Origin: a bacterium
Lineage (GTDB): Bacteria > Verrucomicrobiota > Kiritimatiellia > CAIKKV01 > CAITUY01
NCBI GenBank assembly: GCA_037128595.1
Contig: JBAXWB010000010.1
Span: forward strand, 62,001-126,000
Length of the DNA: 64,000 bases
Direction of reading: 5' to 3'
A program made the translations under genes and the position numbers. Numbering within the stretch: the stretch's first letter is position 1; each line of letters starts with the position of its first letter. Positions 25,237-34,127 of the stretch are shown here, piece after piece. The notes below the pieces were generated by a model. The model had not been told where the DNA came from. It saw only the letters and a program-made list of their open reading frames with translations, and made no database searches.

Positions 25237-26208
25237 ATGATCATCATGGATTGCAGCCCCCTGAAAGCTAATACTGGCAAAGTTAAATCCCCAGATGCAT
25301 TGATAGCCTGGCGGGGGCAGTCAATGGAAACGGTGGCGGTCGTAACGGGGACCTTTGATATCTTTCAGCCGGGGAACCTGCATGTCCTGCGGCAGGCCGG
25401 TTTGCTGGCGGCGCGAGTCATTGTGGTGGTGGAACCCGATGAGGTGGTCGCGGCACATAGCTCGCCGGGCCGGCCGCAAAATATCCTTGAGACCCGTGTG
25501 GAGATGGTGTCCTGCCTGCGTCAGGTGACGGCGGTTACCAGCGTGACCGTGCAGGAATCCAAATCATTCTTTGACGGATTGAAGCCGTTTATCTGGGTGA
25601 CCGCCGACCGGCAGAAGGCCTCTGAGGCCTATGCGGAGGCGCTTGTCTCCTCGGCGGAACGCGTGGTCGAGGTGGCGGCCCAGGAAGGGTGTTTTACAGA
25701 GGAGATCATTGCGGCAATTGCGGAAAACCGGACGCCGGTCACACTTCCGGCAGGGTGGGACGTCCCGGCGGCGGGATCACCGGTGGCACCTGTGTCCGTT
25801 ACCGTAAACGGGTGTTTTGACATCCTGCACATCGGGCATGTGCGGTTTCTGGAGCAGGCTCGTGCGTTGGGGGACTCATTGACGGTGTTAATCAACAGCG
25901 ATGTGTCGGTGGCCCGTTATAAAGGGGCCACTCGCCCTATTTTCCCTCAACGATTCCGGGCAGCCGCCCTTCAGGCGATGGCCTGTGTGGATGCGATTGT
26001 CATTTTCGCGGGTGACAATCCGCTTGATGAGATCCGGCGGTTGCGGCCGCAGATTCATGTGAAAGGCGGCTCCTATGAACCCGAGCGGGTGCGGGCCGAA
26101 CGTGAGCTGGTCGAGAGCTGGGGCGGGCGCCTGGTCTGTACGGAGCTGGTCGAAGGGTTCAGCACCTCCGACTACATCAGAAAAGCACTGGGTGCCAAGA
26201 CCACATGA
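25237..26208 (+). CDS. Tandem cytidylyltransferase-like protein (HldE/RfaE C-domain type), first copy degenerate
   Basis: Two nucleotidyltransferase domains in one chain. The first (about 28-155) keeps the fold opening VVTGTFDIFQPGNLHVLR but has QPGN in place of the catalytic HxGH. The second (about 185-320) has the canonical NGCFDILHIGHVRFLEQAR, the middle motif LINSDVSV and a late GFSTSDYIRK, as in ADP-heptose synthase C domains. The likely reaction is NTP transfer to a sugar or polyol phosphate by the second domain only, with the first a structural or regulatory relic. ATG 25237 is chosen because the upstream ATG lies in a repeat arm. Confidence 0.82.
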   Translation: MIIMDCSPLKANTGKVKSPDALIAWRGQSMETVAVVTGTFDIFQPGNLHVLRQAGLLAARVIVVVEPDEVVAAHSSPGRPQNILETRVEMVSCLRQVTAVTSVTVQESKSFFDGLKPFIWVTADRQKASEAYAEALVSSAERVVEVAAQEGCFTEEIIAAIAENRTPVTLPAGWDVPAAGSPVAPVSVTVNGCFDILHIGHVRFLEQARALGDSLTVLINSDVSVARYKGATRPIFPQRFRAAALQAMACVDAIVIFAGDNPLDEIRRLRPQIHVKGGSYEPERVRAERELVESWGGRLVCTELVEGFSTSDYIRKALGAKTT

Positions 26209-26215
26209 AGAATCT

Positions 26216-26304
26216 GCGACAGAATAAACAAAATAAACAAAATTATTTTAAACAAGTTAGAGCACATCTCCCATTTTGAACATTTTGTGAATTCTGTCAA
26301 AATT
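26216..26304. repeat. Imperfect inverted repeat, family B, copy 2
   Basis: GACAGAATAAACAAAATA words on the left and ATTTTGAACATTTTGTGAA with ATTCTGTC on the right repeat the element at 5866-5957. It lies between the nucleotidyltransferase stop and the TPR gene. Confidence 0.75.
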
Positions 26305-26341
26305 TCGGGACCGAACTCAGTTGATTTGATAGGATTTAGAC

Positions 26342-26746
26342 ATGAAAGACGAGATGAAGGAAATTGAAGAGGCTGATCTCGTGGAAATGTACTTCCTCGA
26401 GAAGGTGGCCGCTCGTTTGCCCGAAGATGAAGATGTGCTTCTGGCGCTGGGTGATATCTATACCCGGGCCGGCCGCTATGAAGATGGGTTGAGGATCGAT
26501 CGGATCCTGGTCACCCTTCAGCCTGAAGAGGCCTCCATCTGGTACAATCTGGGTTGTAGTCTGGCCTTGCTGAACCAGCGCGAGGAATCGCTTTCGACCT
26601 TGCGGCGGGCGGTGGAACTCGGGTATCAGGATCATGACTGGATGAGTCGGGATCGTGACCTGCGGAATATCCGCGATGAAAAGGCCTTCAAGGCTCTTCT
26701 CAAAACGATTACCTCATCAAAATCCGACAAGTCGCTGGACGCCTGA
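26342..26746 (+). CDS. TPR-repeat protein
   Basis: A 134-residue acidic protein with tetratricopeptide-like helices (VLLALGDIYTRAGRYEDGL, IWYNLGCSLALLNQREESL, about 35-90), likely a protein-protein interaction scaffold. There is no signal peptide or membrane helix. The C-terminal MSRDRDLRNIRDEKAFKALL block is common in small bacterial TPR proteins. The partner is unknown. Confidence 0.8.
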   Translation: MKDEMKEIEEADLVEMYFLEKVAARLPEDEDVLLALGDIYTRAGRYEDGLRIDRILVTLQPEEASIWYNLGCSLALLNQREESLSTLRRAVELGYQDHDWMSRDRDLRNIRDEKAFKALLKTITSSKSDKSLDA

Positions 26747-26760
26747 TAGCGGGCCATAAT

Positions 26761-26862
26761 CCCCTCACCCTAACCCTCTCCCTCAAGGGGCGAGGGAATC
26801 GATCACAGATCAACTCTTCTTCTGCTTCCTCTCCCCTTGAGGGAGAGGATTGAGGTGAGGGG
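26761..26862. repeat. Inverted repeat, family E (CCCTCACCCTAACCCTCTCCC type), copy 1
   Basis: A left arm at 26761-26790 (CCCCTCACCC...) and a right arm at 26828-26862 (...GAGGTGAGGGG) pair over about 30 bases. A second copy lies at 36147-36237. The 190 bases from here to clpB are AT-rich and probably carry its promoter; I see no clear heat-shock operator there. Confidence 0.8.
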
Positions 26863-27053
26863 TGCTAGACATAATGGCGCTGCTTATCAGGTAAGTGCGT
26901 CATTATGTCTCTATTTGCAATTTATTCGTTACTGTATAAAGCGCGTATCTTATTATTGATAAACATGTTGTGTGAAATGATGTTTTTTTAAATAGTCTGG
27001 TACAGCTAGTGCTACTTATATAGGTCGATAACCCTAGCGAGAGGACATGACCT

Positions 27054-29663
27054 ATGTTTGATTTGAGCAAATTGACGCAAAAGGCGCAGGAAGCGATGCA
27101 GGCGGCGCAGGAAAAGGCCGTGCGGTACAGCCACCAGGAGTTGGATGGAGAGCATCTGCTGTTAAGTCTCCTGGAGCAGGAGGACGGTCTGGCGCCGAAG
27201 TTAATGGAACGACTGGGGGTGCGCCCTGCCGAATTGCGGGCCCGGCTGGAAGAGGCGTTGGACCGGTTGCCTAAGGTCAAGGGGGCGGCGACGGAGGCCG
27301 GCAAGGTCTATGTGACCCAGCGGCTGAATCAATTGCTGGTCAAGGCGGGTGATGAGGCGAAGCGGTTGAAAGATGAGTTCATTTCGGTGGAGCATCTGTT
27401 GCTGGCCTTTTTGGAGGAGGGCAACAGGACGCCCTCCGGCAAAATCCTGGCGGAGCTGGGGGTGGACCGCGCCCGCTTCCTGGAGGCGCTGACCGCCGTA
27501 CGTGGCAATCAGCGGGTGACCAGTACCACGCCGGAAGGGGCTTATGAAGCCTTGCAGAAATACGGGGTTGACCTGGTGGAGATGGCGCGGCAGGGTAAGT
27601 TGGATCCCGTCATCGGGCGGGACATGGAAATCCGCAGTGTCATCCGGATTCTTTCGCGGAAGACCAAAAATAATCCGGTCCTGATCGGCGAACCCGGTGT
27701 CGGTAAAACCGCCATTGTGGAGGGGTTGGCCCACCGGATTTTGAGGGGTGATGTGCCCGAGGGCCTTAAGAATCGCACGATCTTTGCCCTGGATATGACG
27801 GCGCTGATGGCGGGGGCAAAATATCGGGGCGAGTTCGAGGAGCGGCTCAAGGCCGTGCTGACGGAGATCAAGGCCGCGGAAGGCCGGATCATCCTGTTCA
27901 TTGATGAGGTGCACACCATTGTGGGGGCAGGGAAAACAGAAGGATCGTCGGATGCCGGGAACATGCTCAAGCCCATGCTGGCGCGCGGGGAGTTACATTG
28001 CATCGGCGCCACCACGCTGGATGAATACCGGAAATACATCGAGAAAGATGCCGCGCTGGAGCGCCGCTTTCAGCCGGTACTGGTGGAGGCGCCCTCGGTG
28101 GAGGATACCCTTTCCATTCTGCGGGGCTTGAAAGAACGGTTTGAGGTGCATCACGGGGTCCAGATCAAGGATGCGGCGCTCGTGGCCTCCGCCGTCCTTT
28201 CGGATCGCTACATCAGCGACCGTTTTTTGCCAGACAAGGCGATTGACCTGATGGATGAGGCCTGCGCTTCCATCCGCACGGAGATTGATTCCATGCCGGC
28301 GGAGTTGGATGAGATCACCCGCAAGGTGATGCGGCTGGAAATCGAGGAAACCGCGCTCAGGAAGGAAAAAGATGAGGGCAGCAAGGAGCGCCTGAAAGGG
28401 CTGCGCAAGGAACTGGCTGATCTCAAGGCCGCGTCCGACACCATGCGGGCGCAGTGGACGAATGAGAAAAGCGCGATTGCCGGGGTTCAGTCCGTCCGTG
28501 AAGAGCTGGAAAAGGCGCGGCGTGAGAGCGAAGAGGCGGAACGCAAATATGACCTCGACCGGCTGGCCAAATTGCGGCATGGCGTGATTCCCGCCCTTGA
28601 AAAGAAACTGGCGGCGCTTCAGAAGACCGCGGCCGGGATCGAGGGGAACCGGTCCATGTTACGGGAAGAAGTCACCGAGGAGGAGATTGCCGAGGTAGTA
28701 TCGCGGTGGTCAGGCGTGCCCCTGACGAAACTGTTGCAGGGCGACCGGGAAAAGTTGCTGAAGCTGGGCGACGTGTTGCATGAGAATGTCATCGGGCAGG
28801 ATGAGGCGGTTCAGGTGGTGGCCGATGCGGTGCTAAGGGCGAGGGCGGGGATCAAGAATCCCAAGCGTCCGGTGGGGGCGTTCCTTTTCCTAGGTCCTAC
28901 CGGCGTGGGGAAAACCGAACTGGCCAAAGTGCTGGCTACGGCCCTGTTTGACTCGGAGGACCATCTGATCCGGATCGACATGACGGAATACATGGAGAAG
29001 CATACCGTCTCACGGCTGATGGGGGCTCCTCCTGGCTATGTGGGGTATGAGGAAGGCGGACAGCTGACCGAGGCCGTGAGGCGCAAGCCCTATTCGGTGA
29101 TTCTGCTGGATGAAATTGAGAAGGCGCATCACGACGTCTTTAATATATTGCTGCAGATTCTGGATGATGGCCGCCTGACGGACTCCCATGGGCGGACGGT
29201 GAACTTTAAAAACACGATTATCATCATGACCAGCAATATCGGGTCGCCTATTTTGCTGGAAGGGATCGGGGCGGACGGCCAGATCAAGGAGTCGGCCCGG
29301 CGCGAGGTAATGGAGGAGTTGCGGCAGAGTTTCCGCCCTGAATTCCTCAACCGGCTGGATGATGTCGTGCTATTCAAGCCGTTAACGTTGGAGGAGATCA
29401 GTCGGATTGTGGATCTCCAGATGGGTGAATTGCGGGCCCGGCTTGGGGAACAGCGGATGGAGCTCAAGGTGGCCGATGGCGCGAGGGAGTTACTGGCGCG
29501 AGAGGGGTATAGCCCGGTTTATGGGGCGCGTCCGTTGAAGCGGTTGATCCAGACGCTTGTGGAGACACCCATTGCCCGGTTGGTGGTAGGGGATCGCATC
29601 AAGGGGGGACAGGCGATCAAGTTAGGCGTCAAGAAGGGCGAGTTGGATATTCAGGTTGAATAA
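27054..29663 (+). CDS. clpB: ClpB disaggregase
   Basis: Hexameric AAA+ chaperone that extracts proteins from aggregates together with DnaK. The N domain (1-145) is followed by AAA1 with [13 protein letters not shown] near 215, the ClpB-specific coiled-coil M domain (about 405-525), AAA2 with [12 protein letters not shown] near 610, and a C-terminal domain. The 869 residues match ClpB rather than ClpA/C, and there is no ClpP loop motif. A GAGAGG site precedes the ATG. No CIRCE or HAIR element was seen upstream. Confidence 0.96.
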   Translation: MFDLSKLTQKAQEAMQAAQEKAVRYSHQELDGEHLLLSLLEQEDGLAPKLMERLGVRPAELRARLEEALDRLPKVKGAATEAGKVYVTQRLNQLLVKAGDEAKRLKDEFISVEHLLLAFLEEGNRTPSGKILAELGVDRARFLEALTAVRGNQRVTSTTPEGAYEALQKYGVDLVEMARQGKLDPVIGRDMEIRSVIRILSRKTKNNPVLIGEPGVGKTAIVEGLAHRILRGDVPEGLKNRTIFALDMTALMAGAKYRGEFEERLKAVLTEIKAAEGRIILFIDEVHTIVGAGKTEGSSDAGNMLKPMLARGELHCIGATTLDEYRKYIEKDAALERRFQPVLVEAPSVEDTLSILRGLKERFEVHHGVQIKDAALVASAVLSDRYISDRFLPDKAIDLMDEACASIRTEIDSMPAELDEITRKVMRLEIEETALRKEKDEGSKERLKGLRKELADLKAASDTMRAQWTNEKSAIAGVQSVREELEKARRESEEAERKYDLDRLAKLRHGVIPALEKKLAALQKTAAGIEGNRSMLREEVTEEEIAEVVSRWSGVPLTKLLQGDREKLLKLGDVLHENVIGQDEAVQVVADAVLRARAGIKNPKRPVGAFLFLGPTGVGKTELAKVLATALFDSEDHLIRIDMTEYMEKHTVSRLMGAPPGYVGYEEGGQLTEAVRRKPYSVILLDEIEKAHHDVFNILLQILDDGRLTDSHGRTVNFKNTIIIMTSNIGSPILLEGIGADGQIKESARREVMEELRQSFRPEFLNRLDDVVLFKPLTLEEISRIVDLQMGELRARLGEQRMELKVADGARELLAREGYSPVYGARPLKRLIQTLVETPIARLVVGDRIKGGQAIKLGVKKGELDIQVE

Positions 29664-29736
29664 ACGGGGTACGGGCAGGGTGGGTTCGGGGGCCAGGAAG
29701 GGATCCGGGAGGCATTCTGGCCTCCTTGGTTTCCGC

Positions 29737-29970
29737 CTATTGGCCCGATGAATCTCTTTTGAGCATGCAACAGGCTGAAGCGCAGATTCCGACCAGGAGA
29801 ATGATGCCCCCGATGTTGAAGAGACCCATCAATACTGGGTGGGCGCCCCGGAAAGAGTCAACAATGCTAATGGACTGAGTGCCGCCGAAGGTTGGCGCCG
29901 CCTCCAAGGTCCGGATGGCGAGAAGTAGCAGGGTTGCAACAGACGCGCCTAAAATTTTCTTGGTCTTCAT
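29737..29970 (-). CDS. Small membrane protein, hypothetical
   Basis: A 77-residue protein with an N-terminal signal-like helix (KILGASVATLLLLAIRTLEA), an Ala-Pro possible cleavage region, and a second hydrophobic helix (LMGLFNIGGIILLVGICASACCML) near 47-70. It is of unknown function and convergent with clpB. The small hairpin GGAGGC/GCCTCC (29708-29725) between the two genes may serve both as terminator. It is plausible as a gene because the two-helix pattern is well formed. Confidence 0.55.
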   Translation of the reverse strand: MKTKKILGASVATLLLLAIRTLEAAPTFGGTQSISIVDSFRGAHPVLMGLFNIGGIILLVGICASACCMLKRDSSGQ

Positions 29971-30061
29971 GGTTGCTACAATCCCCTTTTCTTTGAATTA
30001 AAACAATCGGGGGATTCCTGATTCTGCATCAGGGAATTGCTGATAGCATTCCGCTAATTCT

Positions 30062-30362
30062 TTACCACGGAGGCGCGGAGGGTTGAGGGAGAGTAAGACT
30101 GGGATGGGTAATAAAATGTTGCGGGAATTCCTGTTTCGGGGGACCGAATCAGGAATTCCCGCAACGCATTCCCTAGAGAAAACGGGGAGAAATATGGTTT
30201 TAAACCGTGCGAAGCTCAACCGGAGTGGTTCCGTATTCCTCCCGGAGAAGCGTTACGCGATTTTATAAAATGGTGTACCCCACCATTTTATAAAATCGCG
30301 TAACATTTTCTTCCTCTCCACGGATTTCTCTCTCCCTCAACCCTCCGAGTCTCCGTGGTAAA
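30062..30362. repeat. Compound palindrome, family F, copy 1
   Basis: Outer arms of about 32 nt (30062-30093 TTACCACGGAGGCGCGGAGG..., 30331-30362) enclose two inner hairpins. One is GTTGCGGGAATTCCTG (30118-30133/30150-30165). The other is a perfect 24-bp stem with 5-nt loop starting GTTACGCGATTTTATAAAA (30252-30275/30281-30304). A conserved middle block contains CCGTTTTCTCC on one strand. It lies upstream of pckG. Nothing else is recognisable in the 29971-30544 gap apart from the AGGAG site before pckG. Confidence 0.92.
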
Positions 30363-30544
30363 TCCTCTTTTGGGCCCCTATGTTTTAGATGCGTCTGCTC
30401 GGCTAATTTGACTTGTCTTTCCATGGCAAGGTCACTAGACTGCGCGCCCAAATTCAGGGGCGGTGAGGGGATACTAGAAAGCGCCTTCACCCTGATCCTC
30501 TTTCATGGAGAGAGAGGCGTGAAACAGAAAACCAAGGAGCCGAT

Positions 30545-32347
30545 ATGTCTAAGATACCGACTGCGAACCAAAAGCTGATTAACTGGGTGAACGAAATGGC
30601 CTCGCTGACCAAGGCCGCCAATATCTATTGGTGCGACGGCTCGCAGGCTGAGTATGACCGGCTTTGCCAGGAAATGGTGAAGGCCGGGACCTTTACCCCG
30701 CTCAATCCGAAATTGCGGCCTGGCTGTTTCCTGGCCCGTTCCCATGCCAGCGATGTGGCCCGCGTGGAAGACCGTACCTATATCTGCTCCAAGTCCAAGG
30801 AGGACGCCGGTCCGACGAATAACTGGGCGGATCCCGCGGAGATGAAGAAACTGATGACGGGGTTGTATGCCGGCTGCATGCAGGGGCGAACCCTCTATGT
30901 GATCCCGTTCTCTATGGGCCCTCTGGATTCGCCGATTGCCAAAATCGGGATCGAGCTCTCGGATTCCCCCTATGTCGTGGTCAATATGCGCATCATGACC
31001 CGGATGGGGTCGGCCGTGTTGGATAAGTTGGGTGCGACGGGTAGTTTCATTGAGTGCATGCACTCGGTTGGCGCACCGTTGAAACCCGGTCAAAAGGATG
31101 ATTTCTGGCCTTGTGAGCCGGATCCCGCCAAGAAATACATTGTGCACTTCCCTGAAGAGCAGTCGATCATGTCCTATGGGTCGGGCTACGGTGGCAATGC
31201 CTTGTTGGGGAAGAAGTGTCTGGCGCTCCGTATTGCCTCCTCGATTGCCCGCAAAGAGGGCTGGATGGCCGAGCATATGGTGATTCTGGCACTCACTTCG
31301 CCTGCCGGTAAGAAGTATTACATCAGCGCGGCCTTCCCGAGCGCCTGTGGCAAGACCAATCTGGCCATGATGCAGCCGAGCCTGCCGGGCTGGTCGGTCA
31401 AGTGTCTGGGTGACGATATCGCCTGGATTCGCGTGGGTGAGGATGGCCGCCTGTTTGCCATGAACCCGGAATCCGGTTTCTTCGGCGTGGCGCCGGGCAC
31501 CTCGAATCAGTCGAATCCCAATGCGATGAAGACGATCCAGAAGAACACGATTTTCACCAATGTGGCGTTGACCCCGGAGGGTGACATCTGGTGGGAAGAT
31601 ATGGGCATCCCGGCGCCCGCCAAGGCGATTGACTGGGAAGGCAAGGAGTGGACCCCGGAGTGCGGTCGCAAGGCGGCGCATCCGAATGCCCGTTTCACCG
31701 CGCCTGCGGAGCAGTGCCCGGTGGTGGATGCCGACTGGCAGAATCCGGCCGGTGTGCCGATCTCGGCGTTCCTGTTCGGTGGACGTCGTCCCTCGACCAT
31801 TCCTCTGGTCAATGAGGCTTTCACCTGGGAGCACGGCGTGTTCATGGGTTCCTCCACGGGCTCGGAGACCACGGCGGCGGCGCTCGGCAAGGCGGGTGTG
31901 TTGCGGCGTGACCCGTTCGCCATGCTGCCCTTCTGCGGTTATAATATGGGTGACTATTTCGCCCACTGGCTGGACATGGCCAAGAAGACCCAGCGCGAGA
32001 AACTGCCCAAGGTGTTCTTTGTCAACTGGTTCCGTAAGAGTCCTGAAGGCAAGTGGTTGTGGCCGGGTTATGGTGACAACAGCCGCGTGCTCAAGTGGAT
32101 CTGCGAGCGTATTGACGGGACGGGCAAGGCGGTCAAGACCCCGATCGGGTATCTGCCGACGGAAGATGGACTTGATGTCTCCGGGCTGAAGATCACGCCT
32201 GAAGAGATCAAACAGTTGCTGGCCGTGGACCCCGAGGGCTGGAAGAACGAGATTGCCGACATCAATACGAATTACGACAAATTCGGCACCCATCTTCCTG
32301 CGGCCCTGAAGCAGGAGCTGGCAGGCCTGAAGCAGCGCCTGGGCTGA
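30545..32347 (+). CDS. pckG: Phosphoenolpyruvate carboxykinase (GTP)
   Basis: Interconverts oxaloacetate and PEP with GTP/GDP, for gluconeogenesis or fermentative CO2 fixation. The P-loop [13 protein letters not shown] near 263-275, the metal-binding [11 protein letters not shown] and the [14 protein letters not shown] region are all present. The 600 residues match the GTP-dependent family and not the ATP family. Upstream AAGGAG before the ATG is a good ribosome site. Compound palindromes lie on both sides in opposite orientation. Confidence 0.97.
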   Translation: MSKIPTANQKLINWVNEMASLTKAANIYWCDGSQAEYDRLCQEMVKAGTFTPLNPKLRPGCFLARSHASDVARVEDRTYICSKSKEDAGPTNNWADPAEMKKLMTGLYAGCMQGRTLYVIPFSMGPLDSPIAKIGIELSDSPYVVVNMRIMTRMGSAVLDKLGATGSFIECMHSVGAPLKPGQKDDFWPCEPDPAKKYIVHFPEEQSIMSYGSGYGGNALLGKKCLALRIASSIARKEGWMAEHMVILALTSPAGKKYYISAAFPSACGKTNLAMMQPSLPGWSVKCLGDDIAWIRVGEDGRLFAMNPESGFFGVAPGTSNQSNPNAMKTIQKNTIFTNVALTPEGDIWWEDMGIPAPAKAIDWEGKEWTPECGRKAAHPNARFTAPAEQCPVVDADWQNPAGVPISAFLFGGRRPSTIPLVNEAFTWEHGVFMGSSTGSETTAAALGKAGVLRRDPFAMLPFCGYNMGDYFAHWLDMAKKTQREKLPKVFFVNWFRKSPEGKWLWPGYGDNSRVLKWICERIDGTGKAVKTPIGYLPTEDGLDVSGLKITPEEIKQLLAVDPEGWKNEIADINTNYDKFGTHLPAALKQELAGLKQRLG

Positions 32348-32367
32348 GGCTGGGGAGAAGAGAAGAT

Positions 32368-32671
32368 TTACCACGGAGACGCGGAGGGGTAGGAGCGAGA
32401 GAAATCCGTGGAGAGGAAGAAAATGTTACGCGATTTTATAAAATGGCGGGTACACCATTTTGTAAAATCGCGTAACGCTTCTCCGGGAGGAAGACGGAGA
32501 CCCATGCCCCCGTTGCGCTTCGCACAGTTTAAACCCTTATTTCTTCCCGTTTTCTCCAGGGAAGGTGTTGCGGGAATTCCTGATTCGGTACTCCGAAACT
32601 GGAATCCCCGCAACATTTTCTTACCCCCTCCCAGTCTTACTCTCCCTCAACCCTCCGAGTCTCCGTGGTAA
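32368..32671. repeat. Compound palindrome, family F, copy 2 (inverted relative to copy 1)
   Basis: It has the same outer arms as copy 1, but the inner hairpins come in the reverse order: GTTACGCG stem first (32425-32476), middle block, then GTTGCGGG stem (about 32568-32613). It is therefore the reverse complement of copy 1. It starts 20 bases after the pckG stop. Confidence 0.92.
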
Positions 32672-32723
32672 AATCCCTGAATTTCCTATGGCTGGAGGTT
32701 CACAAGAAGCCTTTCACGGGAAA

Positions 32724-32826
32724 TCGTTCGCCGAGGACGTCGAACGCCACCTTGAGCGGATGCGACTGCTTTGAGTATTCAAATATTCTGGATTCTGGCT
32801 CCTGAATTCTGGATACCTGAATCTTC
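32724..32826. repeat. Family D half hairpin followed by an iterated-word array
   Basis: 32724-32756 is a family D half copy (CGTTCGCCGAGGACGTCGAACG, then CCACCTTG; the conserved loop on the opposite strand). 32775-32826 is an array of ATTCTGGATTCTGGCTCCTGA-like words. The two fill the gap between copy 2 of family F and the stop of the convergent FkbM gene. Confidence 0.75.
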
Positions 32827-32836
32827 CTACACTCTG

Positions 32837-33706
32837 TCAGCCGTATTTCCACCAGCTGTTATACGAGGTCTTCTTGGCTAAAAAGGACCAGCCGGTGGAT
32901 TCCAGATACGTTGTAATTTCGGGTTGGATGAAGTCTTCGATCATGGCATAGACCGGGATGCCTGCTTTTAAGAAGGCCTGAGCCCCTTTTAACACAGCTT
33001 CTTCCATGCCCTCCACGTCGATTTTCATGATCACGGCGCCGAATGGCTGAATGAGGTCGTTGATGAAAATATGATCGAGCTGTTTTTGCACGGCCTGCAT
33101 TTCAAAAGATTCCGCACACTGGGGATCCACGAGTGAGCTGGAGCCCGGCGCTTTGGCGTTCAGGCGGATGACTACATGGTCATTATCGCTGTCACCGAGG
33201 GCCACCTGATGAACCACCACGCGGTCGGAAAGGGCATTCAAAGCAAGATTGTCCTTGATGAATTTGCAACTGGCTTCCAGCGGCTCAAAGCAGTGGATAG
33301 CGACCTGATCCCGGGTGAAACGGTTTCCTACCACGACGGAATAGACGCCAATATCCCCACCTACATCGAGAAAGAGCACTTTTTTATGATCCTGGCTGAG
33401 GGTTTGAATGAGGGCCATTAGATGGTTCTGGTCGCGGCGTTCAAAGGCGGGCGAAAGGTGGGCGGCATCGGAGGTATGGAGTCGTACGCGGAAGGTGCCA
33501 AAGCGTGTTTTCAGGAGGTCATTCGGACCGTGCCAGGGTTCGCTCGATTCGTATCGGACGAATTTGGCCGCCGTATAACGCATTTCATAAAACCAGAAGC
33601 TCAACCGGGAATTCCGCATTTCAAGGGGAAGGATCAGTTTATAGAAGAAATAGGAGAAGTAGAAGAGGAGTTTATCCACGAGGGTATAGGAGAATGGCCG
33701 AGACAT
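32837..33706 (-). CDS. FkbM-family methyltransferase
   Basis: SAM-dependent methyltransferase of the FkbM type, usually acting on polysaccharide or small-molecule hydroxyl groups. Motif I is LFLDVGGDIGVYSV near 112-125, and the family signature MKIDVEGMEEAVLKGA lies near 228-243. The N-terminal 60 residues include a hydrophobic stretch (LLFYFSYFFYKLILPL). At 289 residues it is a normal size. It stands alone on the minus strand between two compound palindromes and may be part of the adjacent polysaccharide locus. Confidence 0.88.
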   Translation of the reverse strand: MSRPFSYTLVDKLLFYFSYFFYKLILPLEMRNSRLSFWFYEMRYTAAKFVRYESSEPWHGPNDLLKTRFGTFRVRLHTSDAAHLSPAFERRDQNHLMALIQTLSQDHKKVLFLDVGGDIGVYSVVVGNRFTRDQVAIHCFEPLEASCKFIKDNLALNALSDRVVVHQVALGDSDNDHVVIRLNAKAPGSSSLVDPQCAESFEMQAVQKQLDHIFINDLIQPFGAVIMKIDVEGMEEAVLKGAQAFLKAGIPVYAMIEDFIQPEITTYLESTGWSFLAKKTSYNSWWKYG

Positions 33707-33801
33707 AAATCAACCTGCTTTCTGGAGAGATAATGGAAAACGCATGTTTTTTAGATACTAAAGCAGGGAGTGATAAGTCAATGAAGAACCCCCAGAGAAG
33801 A

Positions 33802-34073
33802 TTACCACGGAGGCGCGGAGGGGGAGGAGAGAGAGGAAGAAAATGTTACGCGATTTTATAAAATGGCGGGTACACCATTTTGTAAAATCGCGTAACGCTT
33901 CTCTGGGAGGAAGACGGAGCCACTCCGGTTGGGTTTAAAACCTTCTTCCTTCCGTTTTCTCCAGGAAACCGTTGCGGCATTTTATGGGGCGGGTACTCCC
34001 GGCGCATAAAATGCCGCAACATTTTCTTTTTGCCGGTTATTCTCTCCCTTAACCCTCCGAGTCTCCGTGGTAA
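33802..34073. repeat. Compound palindrome, family F, copy 3 (stem-swapped)
   Basis: It has the same orientation as copy 2, with outer TTACCACGGAG arms and the identical GTTACGCG hairpin (33845-33896). The second hairpin (33971-34020) keeps GTTGCGG/CCGCAAC at its base but has CATTTTATG/CATAAAATG inside in place of the GAATTCC stem. It occupies most of the 33707-34127 gap; the rest shows nothing. Confidence 0.9.
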
Positions 34074-34127
34074 ATCTTCTCTTTTTCGGGTTGTTTACCC
34101 TGCCTCTATTCTGTCATCATACCGCCC

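Noticed and set aside
26881-27053. CIRCE or HAIR heat-shock operator upstream of clpB
   Set aside because: The AT-rich leader was read for TTAGCACTC and CTTGAGT dyads and neither is present.
30083-30268. Short plus-strand frame in the first compound palindrome
   Set aside because: It is only the reading of repeat hairpins and is not conserved in the other two copies.
30503-32374. 623-codon open frame opposite pckG
   Set aside because: It exactly shadows pckG, and its product is Arg/His-rich and unlike any known family.
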